Shown here in pieces: positions 52,962 through 62,432 of a DNA stretch of 64,000 nucleotides (position 1 is the first letter of the stretch; each line of letters opens with the position of its first letter). The notes beneath the pieces were generated by a model. The model saw only the letters and a program-made list of their open reading frames with translations, was not told the DNA's origin and did no database searches. The translations under genes were made by a program, and so were the position numbers. The stretch spans positions 1 through 64,000 of the forward strand of contig JAJYJO010000003.1 in NCBI GenBank assembly GCA_021789435.1, written 5' to 3'. Source of the stretch: Chloroflexota bacterium. Its GTDB lineage: Bacteria; Chloroflexota; Limnocylindria; Limnocylindrales; CSP1-4.

Positions 52962-53768
52962 ATGCGTTTCGAGGCCCTGCGGGCGCGAGCCTGCGCCGCC
53001 AACCGGGCGATCGCCGACGCCGGCCTGGTCATCCTGGCCTTCGGCAACGCGAGCGCCCTGGACCGGGCCGCCGGCGTCGTGGCCATCAAGCCGAGCGGAG
53101 TGCCCTGCGCGGGTCTCCGCCCCGATGAGGTGGTGGTCGTCTCGCTGGCCGACGGCCAAATGATCGAGGGTGAGGGGCGGCCGTCCTCCGACACGCCGAC
53201 GCACCTGGCCCTCTACCGGGCCTTCCCGCGGATCGGCGGCGTCGTTCACACCCACTCACCCCAGGCCACGGCCTGGGCCCAGGCCGGCCGGCCCATCCCG
53301 TGCCTGGGGACCACCCACGCCGATCACTTCCACGGTCCGGTCCCGGTCACCCGGCCGCTGCAGGCGGCCGAGGTGGCCGGCGACTATGAGGCCGGCACGG
53401 GCCGCGTGATCGTCGAGTGCGCCATCGGCGGCGGGCTCGATCCGGACGAGGTGCCGGCAGTACTCGTCGCCTCACACGGCCCCTTCACCTGGGGCCCGGA
53501 CGTCGAGGGCGCCGTCGAGAACGCGATCGCGCTCGAGGCGGTGGCCGGCATGGCCCTGCGCACGATCCAGCTGGCGCCCGACGCGAGGGCGATCGCCGGC
53601 GGCCTCCTCGAGCGACACTACCGGCGCAAGCACGGCGCGGCCGCCTACTACGGCCAACCGGCCGGGAGCCCGGCCAGGGGGGTCGGGCCGCTCAGCTCAG
53701 ACCCGCGACCCCATACAGCGGACGACCTCGAGCGGCTCACGGCCGGTCCGGAAGGCATGGGCGAGTGA
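52962..53768 (+). CDS. class II aldolase / L-ribulose-5-phosphate 4-epimerase family
   Basis: FGNASALDRAAGVVAIKPSGVP; SSDTPTHLALYRAFPRIGGVVHTHSPQATAWAQAG; HGAAAYYGQ. Confidence 0.88.
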   Translation: MRFEALRARACAANRAIADAGLVILAFGNASALDRAAGVVAIKPSGVPCAGLRPDEVVVVSLADGQMIEGEGRPSSDTPTHLALYRAFPRIGGVVHTHSPQATAWAQAGRPIPCLGTTHADHFHGPVPVTRPLQAAEVAGDYEAGTGRVIVECAIGGGLDPDEVPAVLVASHGPFTWGPDVEGAVENAIALEAVAGMALRTIQLAPDARAIAGGLLERHYRRKHGAAAYYGQPAGSPARGVGPLSSDPRPHTADDLERLTAGPEGMGE

Positions 53769-54797
53769 GGCGGCGCAGGCGAAGGTGTCGCCCCGCCGGA
53801 CGGCGAAGCTGCCGAGGTCGCCCTCGATCGCCCCGTCGCCGGCGGTGACCACCCCGACGTAGTAGCGGCCGTCCTCCAGGGCCAGCTCGGTCTGGACGTC
53901 CACGCGGCTCGCGTCGAAGAACGGGGGCCTGCTCGTCGCCGAAGAGGCGCACCTCCCGGTTGCCGCCCGTGTCACGCACGACCGTCGGCACCTGGCGCGC
54001 CCGGTCCAGGGCGGCCTGCCGGTCCGTCGGCGTGTAGTCGATCATCTCCAAAGCGAGGTCCCAGCCGAGACCCATCGTCGCGCCGTCCTGGTCCACCCCC
54101 GAGGTACTCCACTCCGGGATGACGATGAAGTCGGTCGGCTCCTGGATCTCGATGAAGAGGAGGCGTGGGCCCAGGAAATGGGGCACACTCGCGGTCGCCA
54201 CGAAGACGTCGCCCGGCTGGACTTCCGTGTGGTGGAGCATGGCCCGCAGCTCGGCCACGTCCTGCCGCTCGACCGCCGCCCGGAAGTCGTCCTTGGTTGC
54301 CCCGGGCTGGAATCCGATCCCGGCATGGGCCGGCTCGGCCCATTGCCCGGCGTCTCGAGCAGGATCCAAGCCTCCTGCTTGCCGAAGCGCGACCCCAGGT
54401 GCCGCTCGGCCCAGGCTCGGGAGGGGTGGGCATGGAGCGGGACCGGGCCGGAAGGCGCCAGCAGCTTGACCAGGACGCCCGTGGTCACCCCCCAGCGCTC
54501 GACGAAGGGCGCTCCAAGCATCTCCTCGGGGTAGCGCTCGACGAGGGAACGCAGGGTGAAGGGTCCCAGGCCCTCGATCTCCACCCGGCTCAGCCCCTGT
54601 GGGCGGCCATCCGGGTCGGCGTTGCCCGCCTCCGTTACCGAGCCGACCCAGTCCTCCGACCACCAGTCGTCGGGGCTGCCTCCCAGGCCGCGGAACCGGC
54701 GGGTCAGCGAGCCACCCTCGTAGAAGCGGTAGAGGGGATGGTAGGCGAGCGACAGAGGCCGCCGGATGGCATCGTGTAGAGCATCGTGGTCGGGCAT
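53697..54797 (-). pseudogene. mannose-6-phosphate isomerase-like (cupin PMI) gene split by two apparent -1 indels
   Basis: Continuous homology-like reading passes through three frames: MPDHDALHDAI..WILLETPG / QWAEPAHAGIGFQPGATKDD..REVRLFGDEQ / PPFFDASRVDVQTELALEDGRYYVGVV..RCMGSRV. Confidence 0.75.
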
Positions 54798-54831
54798 GCG
54801 CGCATGCTCGCACGACCGGGCGGGGGATGGC

Positions 54832-54860
54832 TGACGCCCGGGCGGTGCCCGGGCGTCAGA
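54832..54860. other. perfect 13-bp inverted repeat (hairpin) between rpe-like and PMI-like genes
   Basis: ctgacgcccgggc-ggt-gcccgggcgtcag. Confidence 0.8.
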
Positions 54861-54881
54861 AAGGTCGACCTGGCCCGCCAG

Positions 54882-55610
54882 TCAGAACGAGACGAGGGCG
54901 GGCGCCACCTGGGTCAGCATGAAGCGGGCGTTCTCGGCGGCCGCCTTGCCGTCGAAGACCGCGCTGCCGGTCACGATGATGTTCGGCCCCATCGCCGCGA
55001 CGCGGGCCACGTTCTCGCGGGTGATGCCCCCGTCCACCCCGAGCAGGATCGGCCGACCGGAGCGGGCGATCACCTCCTTCGCCTCGGCCAGCCGTCGCTC
55101 GCTCGACTCGAGGAAACGCTGGCCGCTCCAGCCGGGGTTGATGGCCAGGACCAGGACGTACTCCAGCTCGTCGAGCAGCGGCTCGATCGCGGCCACGGGG
55201 GTTCCCGGGTTGAGGGCGACACCCCGGATGATCCCCCGCTCCGGGTCGTTGGCGTTGGTCGCCACGCCGAGCGCCTGGAGGACACGGTGGGGATGGCGGG
55301 TACTCTCGACGTGGAAGGTGACCAGGTCCGCGCCCGCCTTCACGAAGTCGCCGAGCTTCTCGAGCGGCTCGTCGATCATGAGGTGGGCGTCCTTGAGCAG
55401 GACGGGCGAGCGGATCGCCCGGATGAGGGGCGGGCCGACGGTCATCGTCGGGCAGAAGACGCCGTCCATGACGTCGATGTGGACCAGTTCCACGCCGGCG
55501 TCCTCCAGGAGCCGGACCTCGGAGCCGAGGTTGGCCAGGTCCGCGGTGATGATCCCGACCGTGAGGTGCGGCCGGCCGTCGAGCAGGGGCAGATGCGCGG
55601 TGGTCGCCAT
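54882..55610 (-). CDS. ribulose-phosphate 3-epimerase-like protein
   Basis: VHIDVMDGVFCPTMTVGPPLIRAI; LLKDAHLMIDEPL; VLAINPGWSGQRF; LLGVDGGITREN. Confidence 0.85.
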   Translation of the reverse strand: MATTAHLPLLDGRPHLTVGIITADLANLGSEVRLLEDAGVELVHIDVMDGVFCPTMTVGPPLIRAIRSPVLLKDAHLMIDEPLEKLGDFVKAGADLVTFHVESTRHPHRVLQALGVATNANDPERGIIRGVALNPGTPVAAIEPLLDELEYVLVLAINPGWSGQRFLESSERRLAEAKEVIARSGRPILLGVDGGITRENVARVAAMGPNIIVTGSAVFDGKAAAENARFMLTQVAPALVSF

Positions 55611-55619
55611 GGCCGGCCC

Positions 55620-56519
55620 CTAGACCCCGAGGGGCTCCGGGACGGGGGCGTGGCGGAGGGTCTCGTAGAGCTCGAGGGCCTGGCGCGGCGGCAGGCCCTC
55701 GTGGACGGCCTTCCGGACCGCGGCGAGCATGGCCCCGGGCGCGTCGCTCTGGAAGATGTTGCGGCCCATGTCCACGCCCGCGGCGCCCTCCTGGACCGCC
55801 CGGTGAGCCATCTCGAGCGCCTCGAGCTCCGGCAGCTTCTTGCCGCCGGCCATCACGATCGGGACCGGGCAGGAGGCGGTGACCGTCTCGAAGTCCTCAT
55901 CGCAGTAGTAGGTCTTGACCACCTGGGCGCCGAGCTCGGCGATGATCCGGCAGGCCAGGCGCAGGTACTTGGCGTCCCGTGTCAGCTCCCGGCCGACCGC
56001 GGTCACCCCGAGGACCGGCAGGCCGTAGCGCAGCCCGGCGTCGACGAGGCGGGTCATGTTGTGGACGGTCTTGGTCTCCATGGGGCCGCCGACGAAGACC
56101 TGGACGCCGACGCCGCAGGCGCCGAGGCGCAGGGCGTCCTCGACGTCGAGGGCGATCTCCTCGTCGGAGAGTTCCTTGAGGATCGAAGGGCCGCCGGACG
56201 CCCGCAGGAAGAAGGGGACGCGGCTCGCCGGGGGCACGACCGAGCGCAGGATGCCCCGGGTCAGGAAGAGCGCGTCGACCTGCGGCACGAGCGGCAGGAT
56301 GCTGACGTCGACTCGCTCGAGACCGGTCGTCGGACCCTGGAAGTAGCCGTGGTCGATGGCCAGCATGACCGTCCGCCCCGAGGCCGGGTCGAAGACCCGG
56401 GCGAGGCGGTTCTGCATCCCCCAGTCGTAGGCGCCTGAGCCCTTCAGGAAGAAGGCCTCGCGGCGCTGGGGGACGCCCTCGTAGAACTGCTTGAGTTCGC
56501 TGCTGTCGGCTTCCGGCAT
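55620..56519 (-). CDS. LsrF-like aldolase/thiolase (class I aldolase family)
   Basis: [97 protein letters not shown]. Confidence 0.85.
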   Translation of the reverse strand: MPEADSSELKQFYEGVPQRREAFFLKGSGAYDWGMQNRLARVFDPASGRTVMLAIDHGYFQGPTTGLERVDVSILPLVPQVDALFLTRGILRSVVPPASRVPFFLRASGGPSILKELSDEEIALDVEDALRLGACGVGVQVFVGGPMETKTVHNMTRLVDAGLRYGLPVLGVTAVGRELTRDAKYLRLACRIIAELGAQVVKTYYCDEDFETVTASCPVPIVMAGGKKLPELEALEMAHRAVQEGAAGVDMGRNIFQSDAPGAMLAAVRKAVHEGLPPRQALELYETLRHAPVPEPLGV

Positions 56520-56589
56520 CGGGTTCCTCCCGGCTGATGGTCCCCTGGCTGGGCGATGGATGACGCGGCGAGCGGTCGGTCGGGCCGGC

Positions 56590-58155
56590 TCAGGCGCCGG
56601 CGGGCCACCAGAGCGGCCGGACGAGGCCACTCTCGGTGATGGCGAGGAGGCGCAGGTAGACCTCCCGCCAGCGTTCGTAGAGCTGTGCGTAGGCGGCGTG
56701 CGTGGTGGAATCCGGCTCGTAGGTCTTCTCGAAGCGGGCGACGCGTTCGGCCAGGCCTGCCAGGTCGTCGTGGAGGCCGGCCCCGACCGCCGCGCAGAGG
56801 GCTGCCCCGAGGGCCGTCGATTCCCTGACGACCGGCACTTTGACCCGGACCCCGAGGACGTCCGCGACGATCTGCGGCCAGAGCCGGCCCTTGGAGCCCC
56901 CACCGGTGAAGACGATCTCCTCGACTGGCTGGCCGGTCAGGCTCTCGATGATGCGGAGATGCCCCAGCGAGGCGTAGGCGGCGCTCTCCTCGACGGCACG
57001 GATGCATTCCCGCCGCCCGGAACGGGCCGGGTTCTCGATGTTGAAGCCGATGAAGGCGGGCGACGACTGGACCCAGCGCTTGGCATCCATCACGTTTGAG
57101 AAGACCGGCACGATGCCGTTGGCGCCGGGGGCCACGGCGGCCGCCTCCTCCTCCATGACCACGAACGGGTCCACGTCACGCCGGGCGGCCTCTGCCTTCT
57201 CGAAGTCGCAGAAGGCATCGCGGAACCAGCGCATCGTGAGCCCGCCGTAGAAGGCGATCCCTTCGGCCATCCACTGGCCCGGCAGGACGTGGCAGAGCGT
57301 GCGCAGACGCGCCTCCGGATCGATCAGCGGGCGATCCACCACCACGGTCGTCTGCCAGAAGCTGCCCCCGACGAGGGTGACCTCGCCGGGGCGAGTCCGG
57401 CCGATGCCGAGCAGCCCGAGCTGGGTGTCGGCGCCACCGACGACGACCGGCGTCCCCTCGGAAAGGCCGGTCTCGGCGGCCGCACGGGCGGTCAGGGGCC
57501 CGAGCACCGTGCCCGGATCGCGGACCGTCGGGAAGACGTCGGGCGAGAGCCCGCACAGCTCGATGATCTGCGGCGACCACGTCGCGCGGGCCAGGTCGAA
57601 CATCCCCGAGCTTGCGCCCACCGAGGGATCGGTCCCATACACCCCGGTCAGCTTCGTGAGGACCCAGTCGCTGAGCATGCCGGCGTGGGCCACGCGGGCG
57701 AAGAGTTCCGCCTCGTGGCGCTGGATCCAGAGCAGGCGGGCCGGGGAAGTGATCGAGACCCAGTCGCCCCCCTTGTCGTAGATCCGCCGGGCGGCCCCGG
57801 AGCGGACCAGCTCGGTCGCCTCCTCCGCCGCCCGCGAGTCGACGTTCGGGCAGGCCCAGAGCTCCCGGCCGTCGGCGTCGTACAGGACGATCCCCTCGCG
57901 CATGCTGGTGCTGCTGACCGCGGCGATCGCGGAGCCGGACAGGCCGCTCTCGGCGAGCGCCTCGCGGGTGCAGGCGCAGATGAGCTGCCAGTTGCCCGCC
58001 GTGTCGAAGACCTGCGAGCCCGGCACCCCCGGGAGCGCGGCGTGCGACCACTCTCGCTGGGCCATCGCCACCTGGTTGCCGTCGCCATCGAAGACCAGGG
58101 CGCGGCAGCTCCCGGTCCCCAGATCCACCGCCATCACGTACTGGCGCTCAGGCAT
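56590..58155 (-). CDS. FGGY-family carbohydrate kinase, LsrK-like
   Basis: [126 protein letters not shown]. Confidence 0.85.
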   Translation of the reverse strand: MPERQYVMAVDLGTGSCRALVFDGDGNQVAMAQREWSHAALPGVPGSQVFDTAGNWQLICACTREALAESGLSGSAIAAVSSTSMREGIVLYDADGRELWACPNVDSRAAEEATELVRSGAARRIYDKGGDWVSITSPARLLWIQRHEAELFARVAHAGMLSDWVLTKLTGVYGTDPSVGASSGMFDLARATWSPQIIELCGLSPDVFPTVRDPGTVLGPLTARAAAETGLSEGTPVVVGGADTQLGLLGIGRTRPGEVTLVGGSFWQTTVVVDRPLIDPEARLRTLCHVLPGQWMAEGIAFYGGLTMRWFRDAFCDFEKAEAARRDVDPFVVMEEEAAAVAPGANGIVPVFSNVMDAKRWVQSSPAFIGFNIENPARSGRRECIRAVEESAAYASLGHLRIIESLTGQPVEEIVFTGGGSKGRLWPQIVADVLGVRVKVPVVRESTALGAALCAAVGAGLHDDLAGLAERVARFEKTYEPDSTTHAAYAQLYERWREVYLRLLAITESGLVRPLWWPAGA

Positions 58156-59227
58156 GGGCGGCCACCTTCTCCAGCGTGGCCCGGTTGGCCACGTTCAGGA
58201 GCGGCTCGCCGGTGGCCAGCCGCTCGATCTCCGCGGCGGCCATCTCCCCGCCGTGGGCCAGGGTCTCCTGGGTGGCGCCGCCGATGTGGGTGGCGAGGAC
58301 CACGTTGGGGGAATCGAGGAGGCGATGGCGCCGTCCGAGCTCGGGTGGCTTGCTCAGATCGGGCGCCTTCACGACGTCGAAGGCGGCTCCCGCCAGGTGC
58401 CCGGAGCGGAGGGCCTCGTGGACGGCGTCCTCGTCGAGGAGCGTGTCGCGGGCCGTGTTGATCACGAACGCGCCGTCCTTCATCCGGGCGACCTGCTCCC
58501 GGCCGATCATCCCCCGGTTGTCGGCCGTGGCTCGGGCGTGGAGGGAGACGAAGTCGGCAGCCTCGAGGAGGTCGTTCAGGTCCGTCGGCTCCGCGCCGAC
58601 CTCCCGGATGCGGGCTGGGTCGACGAACGGGTCGTGGGCCAGGACCCGCATGCCGAGGGCTCGTGCCACGACGGCGACCCGCCGGCCGATCTGGCCGAAC
58701 CCGACCAGCCCAAGGACGTGGCCTTCCAGGTCGTGACCCAGCCACTTCGCACCCTCGTAGTTGTCCCGACCAAGCTCGCCCCCGCCCTCGAGATACCGCA
58801 TCACCTCCGGCAGCCGGCGGGCGAGCATGACCATGAAGGCGATCGTCAGCTCGACCACGGCCTGGGCGTTCTTGCCGGGGGTGACGACGACGGGGATGCC
58901 GCGCTCCGTGGCGGCTTCCATGTCGACGTTGACCGGGCCGCCGCGGGCGACGCAGATCAGGCGCAGCTCTGGGGCGGCGTCGATTACCTCGCGGGTCACC
59001 GGCGCGCCCTGGACCACGAGCACCTCCGTCCGATCGAGACGGTCGATCACCTGGCGCGGGCTGCCAAGGAACTCGCGGATTCGCTGCTCCGACGGCGTCG
59101 TCGGGCGGAAGTCGGGCTCGTCGTCGACGTCGAAGCAGGTGACGTCATGTCGGTCGCAAAGCCGCTCGATCGCCGGGCCGAGCGCCCGCCAGGGGCAGAA
59201 AGAGTCACCGGCCACCAGGATCTTCAT
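58148..59227 (-). CDS. D-isomer-specific 2-hydroxyacid dehydrogenase
   Basis: GHVLGLVGFGQIGRRVAVVARALGMRVLAHDPFV; INTARDTLLDEDAVHEAL; ATHIGGATQETLAHGGEMA. Confidence 0.9.
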   Translation of the reverse strand: MKILVAGDSFCPWRALGPAIERLCDRHDVTCFDVDDEPDFRPTTPSEQRIREFLGSPRQVIDRLDRTEVLVVQGAPVTREVIDAAPELRLICVARGGPVNVDMEAATERGIPVVVTPGKNAQAVVELTIAFMVMLARRLPEVMRYLEGGGELGRDNYEGAKWLGHDLEGHVLGLVGFGQIGRRVAVVARALGMRVLAHDPFVDPARIREVGAEPTDLNDLLEAADFVSLHARATADNRGMIGREQVARMKDGAFVINTARDTLLDEDAVHEALRSGHLAGAAFDVVKAPDLSKPPELGRRHRLLDSPNVVLATHIGGATQETLAHGGEMAAAEIERLATGEPLLNVANRATLEKVAAHA

Positions 59228-59281
59228 CGTTCGGCCCCCTGCGCATCATGATTCGGGGCACTGACGCCCGCCGGAGGCGCC

Positions 59282-59316
59282 CGGAAAGATTGTGCCAGTC
59301 ACGTCAAGGTCGTGCC
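59282..59316 (-). promoter_or_regulatory. 35-bp repeated intergenic element, copy 2 (inverted)
   Basis: - strand GGCACGaccTTGACgtGACTGGCACAATCTTTCCG, about 55 bp before the dehydrogenase start. Confidence 0.75.
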
Positions 59317-59351
59317 GCGGCGCGGGGCACCGGCGCGACCGATGGCCCGGG

Positions 59352-60140
59352 TCACAGCTCCGCGTTGACGATGAAGCCCGCGTCGGTCAGCAGGGTCGCG
59401 CAGGTGACATAACTGGCGTCGTCGCTCAGCAGGAAGGCGATGGCGCCCGCCATCTCCTCCGGCTCGCCCGGCCGATGGATCGCGATCCGGTCGATGTAGT
59501 ACTTCCACACCTCGGGTGCGGCGTCGAACATGGGGGCGCTCATGTTGGTCTTGATCCAGCCCGGCTCGACGGCATTCACCCGGATCCCATGGGCGCCGAC
59601 AACGGAGCCGAGGGCCTTAGCCCACATCGAGATGCCGCCCTTCGTCGCGCAGTAGGCCGTCTGGTATGGCGCGCCGACGTGGGCCGAGATCGAACTGACG
59701 CAGACGATCGCGCCGCCATTGCCGAAGGCCTTCATCTGCTTGGCGGCCTCGGTCGTGACGACCCACGTGCCGCGCAGGTTCGTCTCGCAGATCGCATTGA
59801 AGTCCTCGAGCGTCGCCTCGTCCCAGGCCAGGAACGGGTTGATCGCGGCGTTCGAGACGACGTAGTCGAAGCGGCCGCCGCGCTTGGCGACCTCCTGGAC
59901 CATCTCGACGACCTGCTGCGGGTTCCGCATGTCGGCGACGACCGGGAAGCCCTGGCCGCCGGCCTCCTTGATCCGCCGCAGCGTCTCGGTCGGGTCGCCG
60001 GTCGGCTTCTGATTGACCCCGACGAGGGCACCCTCTGCGGCCAGGCGGACCGCGATCGCCTGGCCGATGCCGTTGGTGGCACCGGTGACGAGGGCGACCT
60101 TCCCCTCGAATCGCTTGCCGGTGATCGGAGTGGCTGCCAT
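59352..60140 (-). CDS. SDR family oxidoreductase
   Basis: VALVTGATNGIGQAIAVRLAAEG; SNAAINP; YCATKGG. Confidence 0.9.
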   Translation of the reverse strand: MAATPITGKRFEGKVALVTGATNGIGQAIAVRLAAEGALVGVNQKPTGDPTETLRRIKEAGGQGFPVVADMRNPQQVVEMVQEVAKRGGRFDYVVSNAAINPFLAWDEATLEDFNAICETNLRGTWVVTTEAAKQMKAFGNGGAIVCVSSISAHVGAPYQTAYCATKGGISMWAKALGSVVGAHGIRVNAVEPGWIKTNMSAPMFDAAPEVWKYYIDRIAIHRPGEPEEMAGAIAFLLSDDASYVTCATLLTDAGFIVNAEL

Positions 60141-60173
60141 GCCGGTCCTCCTTCTCCGGCCCACCGGGCCGGG

Positions 60174-60932
60174 TCAGTGCATCCCGCGGCCGCCCGCCAC
60201 GATGAGCAGCTCGCCGGTGATGAAGTCGGCGTCCGCGGAGGCGAGGAAGAGGGCCGCGGCGGCGATGTCGCCGGGTGTGCCCCACCGCCGCAGCGCCGTC
60301 TCGTCGAGGATCCGCTGCTGGGTCTCGGGATCGATCTCCTCCACCATGTCGGTCCGGATCCAGCCCGGGCAGATCGCGTTCACCGTGATCTGGGGCCCGA
60401 ACGCGAGCGCCATGGCCTTGGTCAGGCCGTTCAGACCGGCCTTCGAGACCACGTACTCCGTGAAACGCATCGCCGAGGGGTGGTAGAGACCGGAGTTCGA
60501 GGACACGTTGATGATCCGGCCGGCCCCCTGGCGGATCATCACCGGCGCGACCTCCTTGGAGCAGAGGTAGGCGCCCTTGAGATTGACGTCGATGGTCCGG
60601 TCCCAGTCGCCCTCGGTGGTCTCGAGGACGCCCTTGGCGACCATGACGCCGGCGTTGTTGACGAGGATGTCGACCCGGCCGAAGCGGTCGAGCGCGGCTC
60701 GGACCAGCCGCCGGACCTCGGCGCTCTGCGAGACGTCGGCCTGGACCGCGAGCGCCTCGCCGCCGGCCGCCTCGATCGCCGTGCCGGCGGCAGCCGCCCC
60801 CTCCCCTCCCTGGATGTAGTTGACGACGACCCGCGCACCTTCGGCGCCGAACCGCTCCGCGATCGCCCGGCCGATCCCCCGCGACGCACCGGTGACGATC
60901 GCGACCTTGCCTGCCAGACGCTGCTCGGTCAT
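60174..60932 (-). CDS. SDR family oxidoreductase
   Basis: VAIVTGASRGIGRAIAERFGAEG; VNNAGVM; YVVSKAG. Confidence 0.92.
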   Translation of the reverse strand: MTEQRLAGKVAIVTGASRGIGRAIAERFGAEGARVVVNYIQGGEGAAAAGTAIEAAGGEALAVQADVSQSAEVRRLVRAALDRFGRVDILVNNAGVMVAKGVLETTEGDWDRTIDVNLKGAYLCSKEVAPVMIRQGAGRIINVSSNSGLYHPSAMRFTEYVVSKAGLNGLTKAMALAFGPQITVNAICPGWIRTDMVEEIDPETQQRILDETALRRWGTPGDIAAAALFLASADADFITGELLIVAGGRGMH

Positions 60933-61052
60933 GCCGTGCCCTCCCAACCCGCAACGGACTCCGACGTGCTCGGGCGCCGACCGCCCTGTCCCTTCCGGCG
61001 CCACCTGCGCCGCGATTCTATGGCGGCGGGCGGGCGACCGCAGGCCGGGTGT

Positions 61053-61087
61053 GGCAATACCTTGAGCGGTGGCGCACGATCCTTCCG
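61053..61087 (+). promoter_or_regulatory. degenerate third copy of the 35-bp element
   Basis: ggcaataccTTGAgcggtggcGCACgATCcTTCCG; 24/35 identical to copy 2. Confidence 0.35.
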
Positions 61088-61142
61088 CGTCTCCCCTCAG
61101 GGCGCTCGCCTGCCGCCTCGGCCGGGCCGTGGTCGGAGTCGG

Positions 61143-62381
61143 TCAGTCCGGGAAGGCTTCCGGCCCGCGCTCCGCGAGCTCAAGCGCCTCAGCCGGGGCC
61201 TCGATCCGCTCCGGCGGCAGCCAGCTGAAGGGGTAGCGCGGGTCCTCCAGGGCGGTCGCCTGCCGGGTCAGCCGGAGCGGCCGGAACGTGTCGACCATCA
61301 CCGCCAGTTCCTCGGTCGCCTCCTTGCCGATCGAGGCCTCGGCCGTCCCGGGATGGGGCCCGTGGGGGATGCCGGCCGGGTGGACCGTCAGCGATGCGAC
61401 CTCGACCCCCCGCCGGCTCATGAAGTTGCCGGCGACGTAGTAGATGACCTCGTCCGAGTTGATGTTCGAGTGGTTGTAGGGCGCGGGGATGGCGAGCGGG
61501 TGGTAGTCGAACTTGCGGGGGACGAAGGAGCAGACGACGAAGTTGTGGCCCTGGAACGTCTGGTGGACCGGCGGCGGCTGGTGGACGCGGCCGGTGATCG
61601 GCTGGAAGTCGCCGATGTTGAAGGCGAACGGCCAGAGGTAGCCGTCCCAGCCGACCAGGTCGAACGGGTGATGGCGGTAGTGGTAGGCGGTCAGGCGGCC
61701 GCCTGCCTTGACCAGGATCGTGAAATTACCCTCGTCGCTCTGGGGCGACGATTCCTCCGGCGGCCGGAGGTCGCGCTGGGAGTAGGGGCTGTGCTCGAGC
61801 AGCTGGCCGTAGTCGTTGCGATAGCGGCGCGGCGGCTCGATCTCCGACGGCGTCTCCAGCCAGAGCATCCGCTGTGGGCTGTCGGGATCGGGCTCCAGGC
61901 GCCAGGTTGTCCCTATCGGCAGGACCAGGTAGTCGCCCGGCCCGTAGGCCAGTGGCCCGAAGACCGTCCGGCAGACACCCCGCCCCTGGTGGACGAACAG
62001 GAGCTCGTCCGCCTCCCCGTTGCGATAGAAGGTGCCGAGCGGCGGCGGCCCGGCCGGTCGCACCACGCCCATGGTGACGTCGGCGTTGAAGAGCAGCGGC
62101 ACGCGACCGGTCACGACGTCGCCACGCGGGTCGAGGCCACCCGTCTTCAGCAGGCGATGCCGATGCGGGCCCTCCTCCACAGCCGGGTCCGCCTCCACGA
62201 TCACGCGACCCGCGGCCTCGATGGCGTGGGTGCGGGTCGGCGGCACCAGGTGGTAGAGGAGCGAGCTGCGGCCGGCGAAACCCTCGACGCCGAACAGCTC
62301 CTCGGCCCGGAGGGTGCCGGCCGAGTCGCGGAGCTGGGTGTGGCGCTGGCGGGGAACCTCACCCCGGCGAACGTAGTACAT
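61143..62381 (-). CDS. hmgA: homogentisate 1,2-dioxygenase
   Basis: HHPFDLVGWDGYLWPFAFNIGDFQPITGRVHQPPPVHQTFQG; FVPRKFDYHPLAIPAPYNHSNINSDEVIYYVAGNFMSR; HPAGIPHGPHPGT. Confidence 0.92.
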   Translation of the reverse strand: MYYVRRGEVPRQRHTQLRDSAGTLRAEELFGVEGFAGRSSLLYHLVPPTRTHAIEAAGRVIVEADPAVEEGPHRHRLLKTGGLDPRGDVVTGRVPLLFNADVTMGVVRPAGPPPLGTFYRNGEADELLFVHQGRGVCRTVFGPLAYGPGDYLVLPIGTTWRLEPDPDSPQRMLWLETPSEIEPPRRYRNDYGQLLEHSPYSQRDLRPPEESSPQSDEGNFTILVKAGGRLTAYHYRHHPFDLVGWDGYLWPFAFNIGDFQPITGRVHQPPPVHQTFQGHNFVVCSFVPRKFDYHPLAIPAPYNHSNINSDEVIYYVAGNFMSRRGVEVASLTVHPAGIPHGPHPGTAEASIGKEATEELAVMVDTFRPLRLTRQATALEDPRYPFSWLPPERIEAPAEALELAERGPEAFPD

Positions 62382-62432
62382 GGTGCCTCCTGCGGCTTCA
62401 GCCGGCGGGCCGCGGGCGACCCCGCCGCGCAC

